From the NCBI GenBank assembly GCA_910586645.1, contig CAJUIS010000031.1, positions 1-25,924 of the forward strand: a stretch of 25,924 nucleotides of DNA, written 5' to 3'. The position numbers and the translations under genes were made by a program. This document shows positions 1 through 7,341 of the stretch, in pieces. The notes below the pieces were generated by a model. The model searched no databases and had not been told where the DNA came from. It was given only the letters and a program-made list of their open reading frames with translations. How positions within the stretch are numbered: position 1 is the first letter of the stretch; each line of letters opens with the position of its first letter. Source of the DNA: an uncultured Lachnospiraceae bacterium (GTDB lineage: Bacteria; Bacillota; Clostridia; Lachnospirales; Lachnospiraceae).

Positions 1-22
1 CGAAAAGGAGGCGACTTTTTTT

Positions 23-340
23 ATGGCAACTCAGGTAATGAGAATCACATTGAAGGCGTATGATCACGAGCTTGTTGATGCATCTGCAAAAAAAATCATC
101 GAGACTGTAAAGAAAAACGGATCACAGGTGAGCGGGCCGGTACCGCTTCCGACTAAGAAGGAGATCGTTACGATTCTTAGAGCGGTACACAAATACAAAG
201 ATTCCAGAGAGCAGTTTGAGCAGAGAACGCATAAGAGGCTGATTGACATCATAACGCCGACCCAGAAGACGGTTGACGCATTGTCCCGTCTGGAGATGCC
301 GGCCGGTGTCTATATCGACATCAAAATGAAAAACAAGTAA
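23..340 (+). CDS. rpsJ: 30S ribosomal protein S10
   Basis: S10 belongs to the head of the small ribosomal subunit and, in other bacteria, also acts with NusB in transcription antitermination. The 105-residue product begins MATQVMRITLKAYDHELVD and ends with the family's GVYIDIKMK strand, so it is full length (usual size 102-105). A ribosome binding site, AAAAGGAGG, lies just upstream at the window edge, so any promoter for the S10 operon is outside the window. S10 is the normal first gene of this operon, and L3 follows after a 112-nt gap that is longer than most gaps here. Confidence 0.97.
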   Translation: MATQVMRITLKAYDHELVDASAKKIIETVKKNGSQVSGPVPLPTKKEIVTILRAVHKYKDSREQFEQRTHKRLIDIITPTQKTVDALSRLEMPAGVYIDIKMKNK

Positions 341-452
341 ACAATCCTCGAAGGTTAAATATAGAAGTTATGCGAAGCATCCACATATATTGACTGTTCT
401 AGGATGAACGCAGGAAGCTGCGTTCCGCTGTAGGAAAACAGGAGGTAAAGGA
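341..452 (+). promoter_or_regulatory. Structured spacer between rpsJ and rplC
   Basis: This 112-nt gap contains a perfect 7-bp hairpin: GAACGCA (406-412), a 6-nt loop, then TGCGTTC (419-425). It lies about 15 nt before the rplC ribosome binding site. A second possible pairing joins CATCC (378-382) with GGATG (402-406), enclosing the A/T-rich middle. A small ATGC-GAA-GCAT hairpin sits at 370-380. No good promoter was found. In E. coli the S10 operon is controlled by L4 through an mRNA leader, but that leader lies before rpsJ. A regulatory role here is only inference. Confidence 0.4.
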
Positions 453-1136
453 ATGAAGAAAGCTATTTTAAGCACAAAAGTCGGAATGACTCAAATCTTC
501 AATGAAGACGGTACGCTTGTGCCCGTTACGGTGCTGCAGGCCGGACCGTGTGTCGTAACCCAGGTTAAGACGGTGGAAAACGATGGTTACAGCGCCGTTC
601 AGATTGGGTTTGTTGACAAGAAAGACAAGATCGTAAGCAAAGACGCAAACGGCAAAAAAGAAATCAGAAACAGACATGGCGTAACAAAGGCTGAAAAAGG
701 CCATTTTGAAAAAGCCGGAGTTTCCGGCAAGCGGTATGTCAGAGAGTTTAAATTTGAGAATGCCGAAGATTACAAACCGGCAGATGAAATTAAAGTTGAT
801 ATCTTTGCTGCAGGCGATAAAATTGACGCTACCGCAATCACGAAGGGAAAAGGGTTCCAGGGTGCGATTAAGCGGCATGGACAGCACAGGGGGCCGATGA
901 CGCATGGTTCCAAGTTCCACCGCCATCAGGGTTCCAACGGCGCATGTTCTTCCCCAAGCCGCGTGTTTAAAGGGAAAGGGATGCCGGGACATATGGGCCA
1001 TGTAAAAGCAACGGTGCAAAACCTTGAGGTTGTGCGTGTGGACGCAGAGAACAATCTTCTTTTAATCAAGGGCTGCGTACCGGGACCAAAGAAGTCATTA
1101 GTAACCATTAAGGAATCAGTGAAAGCGGCTAAATAA
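453..1136 (+). CDS. rplC: 50S ribosomal protein L3
   Basis: L3 binds 23S rRNA early in assembly and reaches toward the peptidyl transferase centre. The diagnostic central segment is present at about residues 132-182, including GQHRGPMTHGSKFHRHQGS and KGKGMPGHMG. The protein is 227 residues against about 209 in B. subtilis. The extra length is mainly a charged stretch at about residues 56-76, in the outer globular barrel domain and not in the rRNA-buried loop. The start is fixed by AGGAGGTAAAG just upstream. L4 follows after 30 nt. Confidence 0.97.
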   Translation: MKKAILSTKVGMTQIFNEDGTLVPVTVLQAGPCVVTQVKTVENDGYSAVQIGFVDKKDKIVSKDANGKKEIRNRHGVTKAEKGHFEKAGVSGKRYVREFKFENAEDYKPADEIKVDIFAAGDKIDATAITKGKGFQGAIKRHGQHRGPMTHGSKFHRHQGSNGACSSPSRVFKGKGMPGHMGHVKATVQNLEVVRVDAENNLLLIKGCVPGPKKSLVTIKESVKAAK

Positions 1137-1166
1137 CAGCGCTTACAGGAAAGGAGGAGTACACAG

Positions 1167-1787
1167 ATGGCAACAGTATCTGTTTTAAATATGGAAGGCA
1201 ATGAAGTTGGAACCATGGAATTAAACGATGCTATCTTCGGTGTGGAAGTAAATGAGCATTTGGTGCACAGAGCAGTGGTTCAGCAGCTTGCAAATAACCG
1301 TCAGGGAACACAGAGCGCGAAAACGCGTTCGGAAGTCCGCGGCGGCGGAAGAAAGCCTTGGAGACAGAAAGGAACCGGACATGCAAGACAGGGTTCAATC
1401 AGGGCTCCGCAGTGGAAGGGCGGCGGCGTCGTATTTGCGCCGAAGCCAAGAGATTATTCTTTCAAAATGAACAAGAAAGAGAAGAGGGCGGCTCTTAAAT
1501 CCGCATTGACCTCCAGGGTTCAGGAGGAAAAGTTTATTGTTTTGGATGAGCTGGCTCTTGATGAAATCAAGACAAAGAAATTTGTTCAGATAATGAAAAA
1601 CCTGAACGTTGAGAAGGCTCTTGTAGTGCTTGCTGACGGGGATATCAACGTGGTGAAATCCGCAGCGAATATTCCGGCTGTCAAGACGGCGCTTACCAAT
1701 TCGATTAATGTGTATGATATTTTGAAATATAATACAGTAGTGACGACAAAGGCTGCAGTTGCAGTGATTGAGGAGGTGTATGCATAA
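1167..1787 (+). CDS. rplD: 50S ribosomal protein L4
   Basis: L4 is an early-assembling 50S protein whose long loop lines the nascent peptide tunnel. In gamma-proteobacteria it also represses the S10 operon. The 206-residue sequence has the basic tunnel loop at about residues 50-95, with the conserved GGGRKPWRQKGTGHARQGS stretch, and a globular fold on both sides. The start has AAAGGAGGAG upstream. Its TAA stop shares one base with the ATG of rplW, so translation of the two is very likely coupled. Confidence 0.97.
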   Translation: MATVSVLNMEGNEVGTMELNDAIFGVEVNEHLVHRAVVQQLANNRQGTQSAKTRSEVRGGGRKPWRQKGTGHARQGSIRAPQWKGGGVVFAPKPRDYSFKMNKKEKRAALKSALTSRVQEEKFIVLDELALDEIKTKKFVQIMKNLNVEKALVVLADGDINVVKSAANIPAVKTALTNSINVYDILKYNTVVTTKAAVAVIEEVYA

Positions 1788-2086
1788 TGGCAGACATTAA
1801 ATATTATGATGTGATCCTCAAACCGGTAATTACGGAGAAGAGCATGAATTTAATGGCGGAAAAGAAATATACATTCTTCGTTCATCCGGAAGCGAACAAG
1901 AGTATGATAAAGGAAGCCGTTGAGAAGATGTTTGAGGGAACGAAAGTTGCGAAGGTCAACACCTTAAACGCTCCGGGCAAAAAGAAAAGACGCGGCATGG
2001 TAATGGGAAGAACCGCAGCTACAAAAAAAGCGATTGTCAAACTGACGGAAGACAGCGCGGATATTGAGATTTTCAGCGGACTGTAA
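1787..2086 (+). CDS. rplW: 50S ribosomal protein L23
   Basis: L23 sits at the tunnel exit and is the docking site for trigger factor and the signal recognition particle. The 99-residue product has the family start YDVILKPVITEKSMNLM and the basic segment GKKKRRGMVMGRT that contacts rRNA. Size is normal (95-100). The ribosome binding site GAGGTG lies inside the end of rplD, and the start overlaps the rplD stop by one base. A 72-nt gap before rplB contains only a 5-bp hairpin (ATACC-CTTCA-GGTAT, 2096-2110). Confidence 0.97.
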   Translation: MADIKYYDVILKPVITEKSMNLMAEKKYTFFVHPEANKSMIKEAVEKMFEGTKVAKVNTLNAPGKKKRRGMVMGRTAATKKAIVKLTEDSADIEIFSGL

Positions 2087-2158
2087 AGCATTGAAATACC
2101 CTTCAGGTATACCTTTGTGGCATGAGAAGCATGTCATATGAAAGAAAGGAGAATTACG

Positions 2159-3001
2159 ATGGGAATTAAGACATATAACCCATATACACCTTCCAGAAGA
2201 AACATGACGGGTTCGGATTTTTCTGAAATTACGAAGAAAACTCCTGAAAAAGCCCTGTGTGTTCCTTTAAAGAAGCACGCCGGCCGTAACAACCAGGGTA
2301 AAATCACCTGCAGACATCATGGCGGCGGAAATAAGAGAAAATACAGAATCATTGATTTTAAGAGAAGAAAAGACGGCGTTCCGGCTACGGTAGTTGGAAT
2401 TGAGTATGATCCGAACAGGACGGCGAATATTGCTCTGATCTGTTATGCGGACGGTCAGAAAGCGTATATTCTCGCTCCGGCAGGCTTAACGGACGGCATG
2501 AAAGTAATGAACGGGCCGGAAGCGGAAGTCAGAGTCGGCAATTGCCTGCCGCTTGAAAACATTCCGGTAGGTACACAGGTGCACAATATCGAACTGCATC
2601 CGGGCAAGGGAGGACAGCTTGCGCGTTCTGCGGGCAATGCGGCGCAGTTAATGGCAAAAGAAGGAAAATATGCGACGCTGCGGCTTCCGTCCGGAGAAAT
2701 GCGTATGGTTCCGATTGGCTGCAGAGCAACGATCGGCGTGATTGGCAATGGTGACCATAACCTTATTAATATCGGAAAAGCCGGACGTAAAAGACATATG
2801 GGTATCCGCCCGACTGTCCGCGGTTCCGTTATGAACCCGAACGACCATCCGCACGGCGGCGGCGAAGGAAAGGCTCCAATCGGACGTCCCGGACCATGTA
2901 CGCCATGGGGTAAACCGGCGCTCGGCTTAAAGACGAGAAAGAAGAACAAACAATCTAACAGGCTTATCGTAAGAAGAAGAGACGGTAGAGCAGTGAAATA
3001 A
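2159..3001 (+). CDS. rplB: 50S ribosomal protein L2
   Basis: L2 is needed for 50S assembly, subunit joining and peptidyl transfer. The 280-residue product carries the N-terminal NNQGKITCRHHGGGNKR segment and, near the C terminus, DHPHGGGEGKAPIGRPGP. Residues H230 and H232 lie in that segment, which matches the functionally important histidine region of the E. coli protein. The reading frame is open seven codons further upstream to 2138. The ATG at 2159 is chosen because AAAGGAG lies 7 nt before it and the product then matches the usual start (M-x-IK-x-Y-x-P). Confidence 0.97.
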   Translation: MGIKTYNPYTPSRRNMTGSDFSEITKKTPEKALCVPLKKHAGRNNQGKITCRHHGGGNKRKYRIIDFKRRKDGVPATVVGIEYDPNRTANIALICYADGQKAYILAPAGLTDGMKVMNGPEAEVRVGNCLPLENIPVGTQVHNIELHPGKGGQLARSAGNAAQLMAKEGKYATLRLPSGEMRMVPIGCRATIGVIGNGDHNLINIGKAGRKRHMGIRPTVRGSVMNPNDHPHGGGEGKAPIGRPGPCTPWGKPALGLKTRKKNKQSNRLIVRRRDGRAVK

Positions 3002-3012
3002 GGAGGTTAATT

Positions 3013-3294
3013 ATGGCTCGTTCATTAAAGAAAGGACCATTTGCAGATGCAAGCTTATTAAAGAAAGTGGATGCAATGAACGCTTCCGGCGACAAGAGTG
3101 TCATTAAGACATGGTCCCGCCGTTCCACGATTTTCCCATCGTTTGTCGGACATACGTTTGCAGTGCATGATGGAAGAAAACATGTTCCGGTATATGTTAC
3201 AGAAGACATGGTCGGACATAAGCTTGGTGAATTCGTGGCGACCAGGACCTACAGAGGACATGGAAAAGACGAGAAGAAATCAGGCGTCAGATAA
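3013..3294 (+). CDS. rpsS: 30S ribosomal protein S19
   Basis: S19 is a small-subunit head protein that pairs with S13 near the A-site tRNA. The 93-residue product starts MARSLKKGPFADASLLKKV and has the conserved TWSRRSTIFPSFVGHTFAVHDGRKHVPV block. It is full length. AAGGAGG stands just before the ATG and overlaps the end of rplB, with only 11 nt between the two genes. Confidence 0.97.
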   Translation: MARSLKKGPFADASLLKKVDAMNASGDKSVIKTWSRRSTIFPSFVGHTFAVHDGRKHVPVYVTEDMVGHKLGEFVATRTYRGHGKDEKKSGVR

Positions 3295-3314
3295 TTTGAA
3301 AGGAGGTTTTATCC

Positions 3315-3704
3315 ATGGCAAGAGGACACAGATCCCAGATAAAGAGAGAAAGAAATGAAACAAATAAAGATACAAGGCCTTCCGCAAAATTATCTTATGC
3401 CAGAGTATCCGTTCAGAAGGCTTGTTTTGTGTTGGATGCGATCCGGGGAAAAGACGTTGCGACGGCGCTTGCAATTTTGGCTTACAATCCAAGGTATGCT
3501 TCCGGCTTACTTGAGAAATTATTGAAATCCGCAATTGCAAATGCAGAGAACAACAACGGAATGAAAGCGGAAAACCTTTACATTGCGGAGTGTTATGCAA
3601 ATAAAGGACCGACAATGAAGAGAATCAGACCAAGAGCACAGGGCAGGGCTTACAGAATTGAAAAGAAAATGAGTCATATTACAATTGTGCTGGATGAGAA
3701 ATAA
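3315..3704 (+). CDS. rplV: 50S ribosomal protein L22
   Basis: L22 contacts all domains of 23S rRNA, and its hairpin forms part of the exit tunnel where macrolides act. The 129-residue sequence includes the family core (ARVSVQKACFVLDAIRGKDV) and the C-terminal hairpin KGPTMKRIRPRAQGRAYRI. It is about 16 residues longer than B. subtilis L22. The extra part is a basic N-terminal extension (residues about 1-24, rich in Arg, Lys and Asn). The ribosome binding site AAAGGAGG supports the longer start, so the extension is probably real. Confidence 0.96.
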   Translation: MARGHRSQIKRERNETNKDTRPSAKLSYARVSVQKACFVLDAIRGKDVATALAILAYNPRYASGLLEKLLKSAIANAENNNGMKAENLYIAECYANKGPTMKRIRPRAQGRAYRIEKKMSHITIVLDEK

Positions 3705-3715
3705 GGAGGGCGAAC

Positions 3716-4372
3716 ATGGGACAGAAAGTAAATCCTCATGGCTTAAGAGTTGGAATCATTAAAGGTTGGGACTCGAAATGGTATGCGGAGGCAGATTTTG
3801 CGGATCTTTTAATCGAAGATTACAATATCAGAACGTTTCTTAAGAAAAAACTTTATGCGGCGGGCATTTCCAGAATCGAAATTGAACGTGCGTCTGATCG
3901 TGTAAAAGTTATCATCTATACAGCGAAGCCCGGTGTGGTAATTGGAAAAGGCGGAGCGGAAATTGAAAAAGTAAAAGCAGAGGTTCAGAAGCTTACGGAC
4001 AAGAAGCTGGTTGTGGATATCAAAGAAGTGAAGAGGCCGGACAAAGACGCGCAGCTTGTTGCTGAGAATATTGCGCTTCAGCTTGAAAACAGGGTTTCTT
4101 TCCGGAGAGCTATGAAATCCTGCATGGGACGCTGCATGAAAGCGGGAGCTCTTGGAATTAAGACATCCTGTTCCGGACGTCTTGGCGGAGCCGATATGGC
4201 GCGTACGGAATTTTACAGTGACGGAACGATTCCGCTTCAGACGCTTCGGGCAGATATTGATTATGGCTTTGCAGAGGCAGATACGACTTATGGAAAAGTA
4301 GGCGTGAAAGTCTGGGTCTACAAAGGAGAAGTACTTCCGACAAAGGGAAATAAGGAAGGAGGAGCTCGTTAA
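3716..4372 (+). CDS. rpsC: 30S ribosomal protein S3
   Basis: S3 lines the mRNA entry channel and contributes to helicase activity. The 218-residue protein shows the N-terminal MGQKVNPHGLRVGIIKGWDS and a type II KH domain with the IGKGG loop at residues 76-80. A C-terminal domain includes GRLGGADMARTE. Length is normal. The start has AAGGAGGG overlapping the rplV stop. Its last codons contain the ribosome binding site (GGAAGGAGGAG) of rplP, two bases away. Confidence 0.97.
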   Translation: MGQKVNPHGLRVGIIKGWDSKWYAEADFADLLIEDYNIRTFLKKKLYAAGISRIEIERASDRVKVIIYTAKPGVVIGKGGAEIEKVKAEVQKLTDKKLVVDIKEVKRPDKDAQLVAENIALQLENRVSFRRAMKSCMGRCMKAGALGIKTSCSGRLGGADMARTEFYSDGTIPLQTLRADIDYGFAEADTTYGKVGVKVWVYKGEVLPTKGNKEGGAR

Positions 4373-4374
4373 TT

Positions 4375-4812
4375 ATGTTAATGCCAAAAAGAGTAAAACA
4401 TCGGAAACAGTTTCGCGGAAGCATGCGCGGAAAAGCATCCAGAGGAAATAAGATTGTCAATGGTGAATACGGCATTATTGCTATGGAGCCATGCTGGATT
4501 AAATCGAATCAGATTGAGGCGGCCCGTGTCGCTATGACCCGTTATGTAAAGCGTGGCGGTAAAGTCTGGATTAAGATTTTTCCGGATAAACCAGTAACTA
4601 CGAAACCGGCTGAGACCCGAATGGGTTCCGGAAAAGGAACTTTGGAATATTGGGTAGCCGTAGTAAAGCCAGGACGCGTAATGTTTGAGATTTCCGGAGT
4701 TCCGGAAGAAGTTGCAAGAGAGGCATTGCGTCTCGCTACGCACAAATTACCCTGTAAATGCAAGATAGTTTCACGTGCAGACTTAGAAGGCGGTGAATCA
4801 AATGAAAACTAG
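4375..4812 (+). CDS. rplP: 50S ribosomal protein L16
   Basis: L16 organises the A-site region of the 50S subunit and joins late in assembly. The 145-residue product begins MLMPKRVKHRKQFRG and contains GGKVWIKIFPDKPVTTKPAETRMGSGKG in several conserved pieces, including the tip loop PAETRMGSGKG. Length is as in B. subtilis. Two in-frame ATGs (4375 and 4381) are possible starts. The first gives the family-typical MLxPKR start. The 3' end overlaps rpmC by 11 nt. Confidence 0.96.
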   Translation: MLMPKRVKHRKQFRGSMRGKASRGNKIVNGEYGIIAMEPCWIKSNQIEAARVAMTRYVKRGGKVWIKIFPDKPVTTKPAETRMGSGKGTLEYWVAVVKPGRVMFEISGVPEEVAREALRLATHKLPCKCKIVSRADLEGGESNEN

Positions 4813-5011
4813 TAAATATATAGAAGAATTAAGATCACAGTCTGTTGCGGATTTAAACGCACAGTTGGTTGAAGCGAAAAAAGAGCTTTTCAATTTGAGA
4901 TTCCAGAACGCAACCAATCAGTTGACCAATACAAGCAGAATCAAAGAAGTAAGAAAAAACATTGCCAGAATTCAGACGATTATTACTGAGAAGGCAAGTA
5001 TGGCAGAGTAA
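4802..5011 (+). CDS. rpmC: 50S ribosomal protein L29
   Basis: L29 is a small two-helix protein at the tunnel exit next to L23, where it also helps bind chaperones. The 69-residue product has the conserved AKKELFNLRFQNATNQL helix and a C-terminal helix with ARIQTIITE. A GTG at 4793 could add three residues. The ATG at 4802 is preferred because GAAGGCGG ends 8 nt before it, whereas that motif would be too close to the GTG. The 11-nt overlap with rplP points to coupled translation. Confidence 0.95.
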   Translation: MKTSKYIEELRSQSVADLNAQLVEAKKELFNLRFQNATNQLTNTSRIKEVRKNIARIQTIITEKASMAE

Positions 5012-5033
5012 GACGGGAAGGAGAATATAGACT

Positions 5034-5291
5034 GTGGAAGAGAGAAATCTTAGAAAAACGCGTATAGGCGTCGTTGTTAGCGATAAGATGGATAAAACGA
5101 TTGTTGTCGCTGTCAGGGACAACGTAAGACATAAGCTTTACAATAAAATTGTAAAGAAGACTTATAAATTAAAGGCCCATGATGAAAACAACGAGTGCGG
5201 AATTGGCGATACGGTCAAAGTAATGGAAACAAGGCCTTTATCCAAAGATAAGAGATGGAGACTTGTAGAGATCATAGAGAGAGCGAAATAA
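5034..5291 (+). CDS. rpsQ: 30S ribosomal protein S17
   Basis: S17 is an OB-fold primary-binding protein of the 30S body. The 85-residue product carries the family core RKTRIGVVVSDKMDKTIVV and GDTVKVMETRPLSKDKRW. The start codon is GTG. It is supported by GGGAAGGAG upstream and by the usual N-terminal MxERNLRK pattern. Length is normal (84-87). Confidence 0.96.
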   Translation: MEERNLRKTRIGVVVSDKMDKTIVVAVRDNVRHKLYNKIVKKTYKLKAHDENNECGIGDTVKVMETRPLSKDKRWRLVEIIERAK

Positions 5292-5308
5292 CAGAAGGAG
5301 GCTGCAAT

Positions 5309-5677
5309 ATGATTCAACAGGAAAGCAGACTGAAAGTGGCTGATAACACAGGCGCAAAAGAGATTTTGTGTATCCGTGTTATGGGCGGGTCCACCAGAAG
5401 ATATGGACATATTGGGGATATCATTACTGCTACGGTAAAAGACGCAACACCAGGCGGCGTTGTTAAAAAGGGCGATATTGTAAAAGCTGTAATTGTACGG
5501 ACAAAAAAAGGCGCGCGCCGCAAAGATGGTTCTTATATTAAATTCGATGAAAACGCTGCTGTGATTATCAAAGACGATAAAACCCCGAGAGGAACACGTA
5601 TCTTTGGACCGGTGGCCAGGGAGCTTCGTGACAAGCAGTTTATGAAAATTGTTTCTCTGGCTCCGGAAGTATTGTAG
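5309..5677 (+). CDS. rplN: 50S ribosomal protein L14
   Basis: L14 sits at the subunit interface, forms bridges with 16S rRNA, and is the contact for the silencing factor RsfS. The 122-residue product starts MIQQESRLKVADNTGAKE and has the family segments GDIVKAVIVRTKKG and DDKTPRGTRIFGPVARELR. The frame is open upstream into rpsQ. The ATG at 5309 is chosen because GAAGGAGG precedes it and the length then equals the family's. Its TAG stop lies inside the next gene's ribosome binding site (TAGGAGGTG). Confidence 0.97.
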   Translation: MIQQESRLKVADNTGAKEILCIRVMGGSTRRYGHIGDIITATVKDATPGGVVKKGDIVKAVIVRTKKGARRKDGSYIKFDENAAVIIKDDKTPRGTRIFGPVARELRDKQFMKIVSLAPEVL

Positions 5678-5688
5678 GAGGTGCTTGG

Positions 5689-6000
5689 ATGGCGACGAGT
5701 AAAATAAAAAAAGGCGACATGGTAAAAGTAATTGCCGGAAAAGACAAGGATAAAGAAGGAAAAGTAATTTCCGTAAACAGAAAAACAAATAAGCTTCTTG
5801 TAGAAGGTATCAACATGGTGACCAAACACGCAAAACCAAGTATGGCGAATCAGCAGGGCGGTATCATTCATCAGGAAGGACCAATTGATGCGTCAAACGT
5901 AATGTATCTTCACAAAGGAAAAGCTACCCGTGTAGGTTTTAAAATGGATGGGGATAGAAAAGTTCGTTTTGCCAAATCAACTGGTGACATCATTGATTAA
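5689..6000 (+). CDS. rplX: 50S ribosomal protein L24
   Basis: L24 initiates 50S assembly at the 5' end of 23S rRNA and has a KOW fold. The 103-residue protein shows the KOW segment IKKGDMVKVIAGKDKDKEGKV near the N terminus, then GINMVTKHAKPS and the QGGIIHQEGPIDASNVM stretch. Length matches the family. Only 11 nt separate it from rplN. Confidence 0.96.
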   Translation: MATSKIKKGDMVKVIAGKDKDKEGKVISVNRKTNKLLVEGINMVTKHAKPSMANQQGGIIHQEGPIDASNVMYLHKGKATRVGFKMDGDRKVRFAKSTGDIID

Positions 6001-6021
6001 TCGGAGAGGAGGACAAAACCG

Positions 6022-6564
6022 GTGAGTAGATTGAAAGATCAGTATCAGAACGAGATCGTAGACGCTCTGATGAAGAAGTTCGGATATAAAAATAAAATGC
6101 AGGCGCCGAAGCTTGATAAAATCGTTGTTAATATGGGCGTTGGCGAGGCAAAGGAAAATGCAAAAATTTTAGAGGCCGCTGTCAAGGATATGGAGATTAT
6201 TACGGGACAGAAAGCAATTATTACAAAGGCGAAGCATTCAATCGCAAACTTTAAAATCAGGGAAGGCATGCCGATTGGCTGCAAAGTTACTTTAAGAGGA
6301 GAGAAAATGTATGAGTTTTTGGATCGTCTTATAAACCTTGCGCTGCCCCGTGTACGTGACTTCCGCGGAATCAATCCAAACGCTTTCGACGGCAGGGGAA
6401 ATTATGCGCTCGGCATCAAAGAGCAGTTGATTTTCCCGGAGATTGAGTACGATAAGATTGATAAGATAAGAGGAATGGACGTTATTGTCGTAACTACAGC
6501 AAAGACCGATGAAGAAGGCCGTGAATTATTAACCCAGTTCGGTATGCCGTTTGCAAAACAATAG
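6022..6564 (+). CDS. rplE: 50S ribosomal protein L5
   Basis: L5 binds 5S rRNA with L18 and forms the central protuberance, touching P-site tRNA. The 180-residue product contains VNMGVGEAKEN, TGQKAIITKAKHSIANFK, and RDFRGINPNAFDGRGNY. Length is typical (179-180). The start codon is GTG, with GGAGAGGAGG upstream and the usual MSRLKDQY beginning. Confidence 0.97.
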   Translation: MSRLKDQYQNEIVDALMKKFGYKNKMQAPKLDKIVVNMGVGEAKENAKILEAAVKDMEIITGQKAIITKAKHSIANFKIREGMPIGCKVTLRGEKMYEFLDRLINLALPRVRDFRGINPNAFDGRGNYALGIKEQLIFPEIEYDKIDKIRGMDVIVVTTAKTDEEGRELLTQFGMPFAKQ

Positions 6565-6576
6565 GAGGGAATTTTA

Positions 6577-6762
6577 ATGGCGAAAACATCTATGAAAGTA
6601 AAGCAGCAGCGGAAACAAAAATTCTCTACCAGAGAATACAACCGTTGCAGAATCTGCGGACGTCCGCATGCATACTTGAGAAAATATGGTATCTGCAGAA
6701 TATGTTTCCGGGAATTGGCGTACAAAGGACAGATTCCGGGCGTGAAAAAAGCAAGCTGGTAA
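6577..6762 (+). CDS. rpsZ: 30S ribosomal protein S14, zinc-binding type
   Basis: S14 joins the 30S head late in assembly. This is the short 61-residue zinc form (type Z). Cysteines C24, C27, C40 and C43 are all present as two CxxC pairs around RPHAYLRKYGI, so zinc binding should be intact. Gram-positive genomes often keep a zinc-free paralogue elsewhere for zinc starvation, which cannot be judged from this window. A ribosome binding site, TAGGAGGG, formed partly by the rplE stop codon, precedes the ATG. Confidence 0.97.
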   Translation: MAKTSMKVKQQRKQKFSTREYNRCRICGRPHAYLRKYGICRICFRELAYKGQIPGVKKASW

Positions 6763-6777
6763 GGAGGGAAATTCACC

Positions 6778-7179
6778 ATGACAATGAGCGATCCAATTGC
6801 AGATATGCTTACAAGAATCCGTAATGCAAATACTGCTAAACATGATACAGTAGATATTCCGTCATCTAAGATGAAAGTCGCAATTGCAGATATTCTGGCA
6901 GATGAAGGATATATTGTAAAATATGATATCATTGAAGAAAACAATTTTAAAACAATCCGTGTGACATTAAAATACGGTGCAGATAAAAATGAGAAAATCA
7001 TTTCCGGCATTAAGAGGATTTCAAAACCAGGACTTCGTGTGTATGCCGGAAAAGAAAAAATTCCTTATGTGCTTGGGGGATTGGGAATCGCAATTCTTTC
7101 CACAAATCAGGGCATTATCACGGATAAACAGGCCAGAAAGCTTGAAGTCGGCGGAGAAGTGCTTGCGTTTGTATGGTGA
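6778..7179 (+). CDS. rpsH: 30S ribosomal protein S8
   Basis: S8 binds the central domain of 16S rRNA early in assembly. In E. coli it also represses the spc operon by binding mRNA near rplE. The 133-residue product has the family start MSDPIADMLTRIRNA and the C-terminal TNQGIITDKQARKLEVGGE. A second ATG at 6784 would remove only two residues. AAGGAGGG lies 9 nt before the first. It is followed by an unusually long 162-nt gap with a degenerate tandem repeat before rplF. Confidence 0.97.
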   Translation: MTMSDPIADMLTRIRNANTAKHDTVDIPSSKMKVAIADILADEGYIVKYDIIEENNFKTIRVTLKYGADKNEKIISGIKRISKPGLRVYAGKEKIPYVLGGLGIAILSTNQGIITDKQARKLEVGGEVLAFVW

Positions 7180-7187
7180 CCGAAAGC

Positions 7188-7301
7188 AACTTAGCGATAT
7201 CAAGCCGAAGGCGCAGATTGAGGTTAGCGCGAGGCTGTTCTGTGAGATTAGTGAAGCCGGGCTGAAAGCGAGAGCTGAACTTAGCGAACAGAACTTCCTT
7301 A
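7188..7301 (+). repeat. Degenerate tandem repeat (2 x 57 nt) between rpsH and rplF
   Basis: Two adjacent 57-nt units (7188-7244 and 7245-7301) match at about 30 of 57 positions without gaps, by hand alignment. A TTAGCG/TTAGTG word recurs at 7191, 7224, 7248 and 7281, with spacings of 33, 24 and 33 nt. The word AACTTAGCGA occurs exactly twice (7188-7197, 7278-7287). An inverted repeat, GTTCTGT (7237-7243) with ACAGAAC (7288-7294), could close a stem across the second unit. The stretch is more GC-rich than typical leaders here and has no start signal of its own. It could be a dispersed intergenic repeat or a duplicated non-coding element. Confidence 0.5.
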
Positions 7302-7341
7302 CAAAACAGTAAATTATAAATCAAAAACAGGAGGTACGGGC

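Noticed and set aside
468..1019. Long antisense open frame over rplC (also others, such as 5162-5788 and 6402-7010 on the minus strand)
   Set aside because: They are shadows of highly conserved r-protein genes. They have no ribosome binding sites or recognisable protein families.
2096..2110. 5-bp hairpin ATACC-CTTCA-GGTAT between rplW and rplB
   Set aside because: Too short to separate from chance. Mentioned only in the rplW entry.
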